Positions 63,746 through 64,000 of a stretch of DNA of 64,000 nt are shown one piece after another. Both the position numbers and the translations under genes were made by a program. The stretch is from Tubiluchus corallicola (lineage: Eukaryota > Priapulida > Priapulimorpha > Priapulimorphida > Tubiluchidae). The number at the start of each line of letters is the position of its first letter. Positions within the stretch are counted from its first letter, which is position 1. Under the pieces are notes generated by a model. The model was given only the letters and a program-made list of their open reading frames with translations. It searched no databases and was not told the DNA's origin. Location of the stretch: positions 554,661-618,660 of the forward strand of contig JAQGDQ010000106.1 of assembly GCA_030141605.1 (NCBI GenBank). Direction: 5' to 3'.

Positions 63746-64000
63746 GGTTGTAGTCAATTCTGTAATTATAAATGTACTATTCAACCATTACCAGCATCAC
63801 CCACGGCCCTTCCGGATCTCTAGAAATAAGAGATATAAGTTTTGCAAAAATGACCATTTTTGGAGGTTTTTCACCCCCCGTTTCTCCCGGTGGGCCGTGA
63901 TTCGAAAAATCTATGGGTCCGGACCTTTTGCTTGATGTATAGATCGTCGAGAATGGTGCCGTAGTTGGAGCTATAGCCTCGTCGGTTATATATCCACCAA
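63746..64000. other. Window end, unassigned
   Basis: No gene recognised. The stretch is more GC-rich than its surroundings (CCGGATCTCTAGAAATAAGA, CCCGTTTCTCCCGGTGGGCC) and may be part of another repeat that continues past the window. Confidence 0.4.

Overview
This is eukaryotic, animal DNA: AT-rich, with genes split by GT-AG introns, long intergenic stretches and many DNA-transposon remnants. The gene set (a FoxN2/3 forkhead factor, a Groucho/TLE corepressor, a THAP-domain protein, a KIFC3-like kinesin-14, the cohesion factor DSCC1 and a Ly6/LU-domain protein) is metazoan. Kilobase introns and the repeat load suggest an invertebrate with a moderately large genome. I cannot name the phylum; the intronless Groucho gene and the mixture of pogo/Tc1-type elements and short inverted-repeat elements do not settle it. 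No prokaryotic operon structure is present.

Layout. 0.8-12.1 kb (minus): FoxN2/3, five exons. Inside its 7.5-kb first intron, on the same strand, lie two exons of a THAP-domain gene, and inside the THAP intron lies a shrunken pogo/Tigger transposon. 12.1-22.6 kb: intergenic DNA with RFX X-box-like sites and small repeats but no recognised gene. 22.6-24.8 kb (minus): an intronless Groucho/TLE gene with a compact bZIP/bHLH-type site cluster about 370 bp upstream. 24.8-31.2 kb: intergenic, with a paired inverted GATGGC motif, a terminal-inverted-repeat element and a possible broken coding fragment. 31.3-41.7 kb (minus): ten exons of a KIFC3-like minus-end kinesin covering the whole motor; one intron hosts an unrelated intronless two-transmembrane gene on the plus strand. 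41.8-46.7 kb: two roughly 490-bp inverted repeats enclose two TCTCTGTG-type simple arrays separated by a 5'-truncated non-LTR retrotransposon, plus a perfect 144-bp tandem duplication with GC-rich hairpins. 47.6-59.7 kb (plus): seven exons covering the C-terminal two thirds or so of DSCC1, with introns full of inverted-repeat elements and a partly duplicated last exon. 59.7-64 kb: more repeats, two exons of a Ly6/LU-domain gene (minus) and a 105-bp tandem repeat.

The genes are functionally independent: nuclear transcription control (FoxN2/3, THAP, Groucho), microtubule transport (kinesin-14), replication-coupled sister-chromatid cohesion (DSCC1) and a probable GPI-anchored surface protein (Ly6). 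The main interest is architectural: genes nested in introns, exons bracketed by inverted repeats, and the repeat-bounded block at 41.8-46.7 kb. All exon joins were inferred by reading splice signals and reading-frame phase by eye; no transcript data were used.
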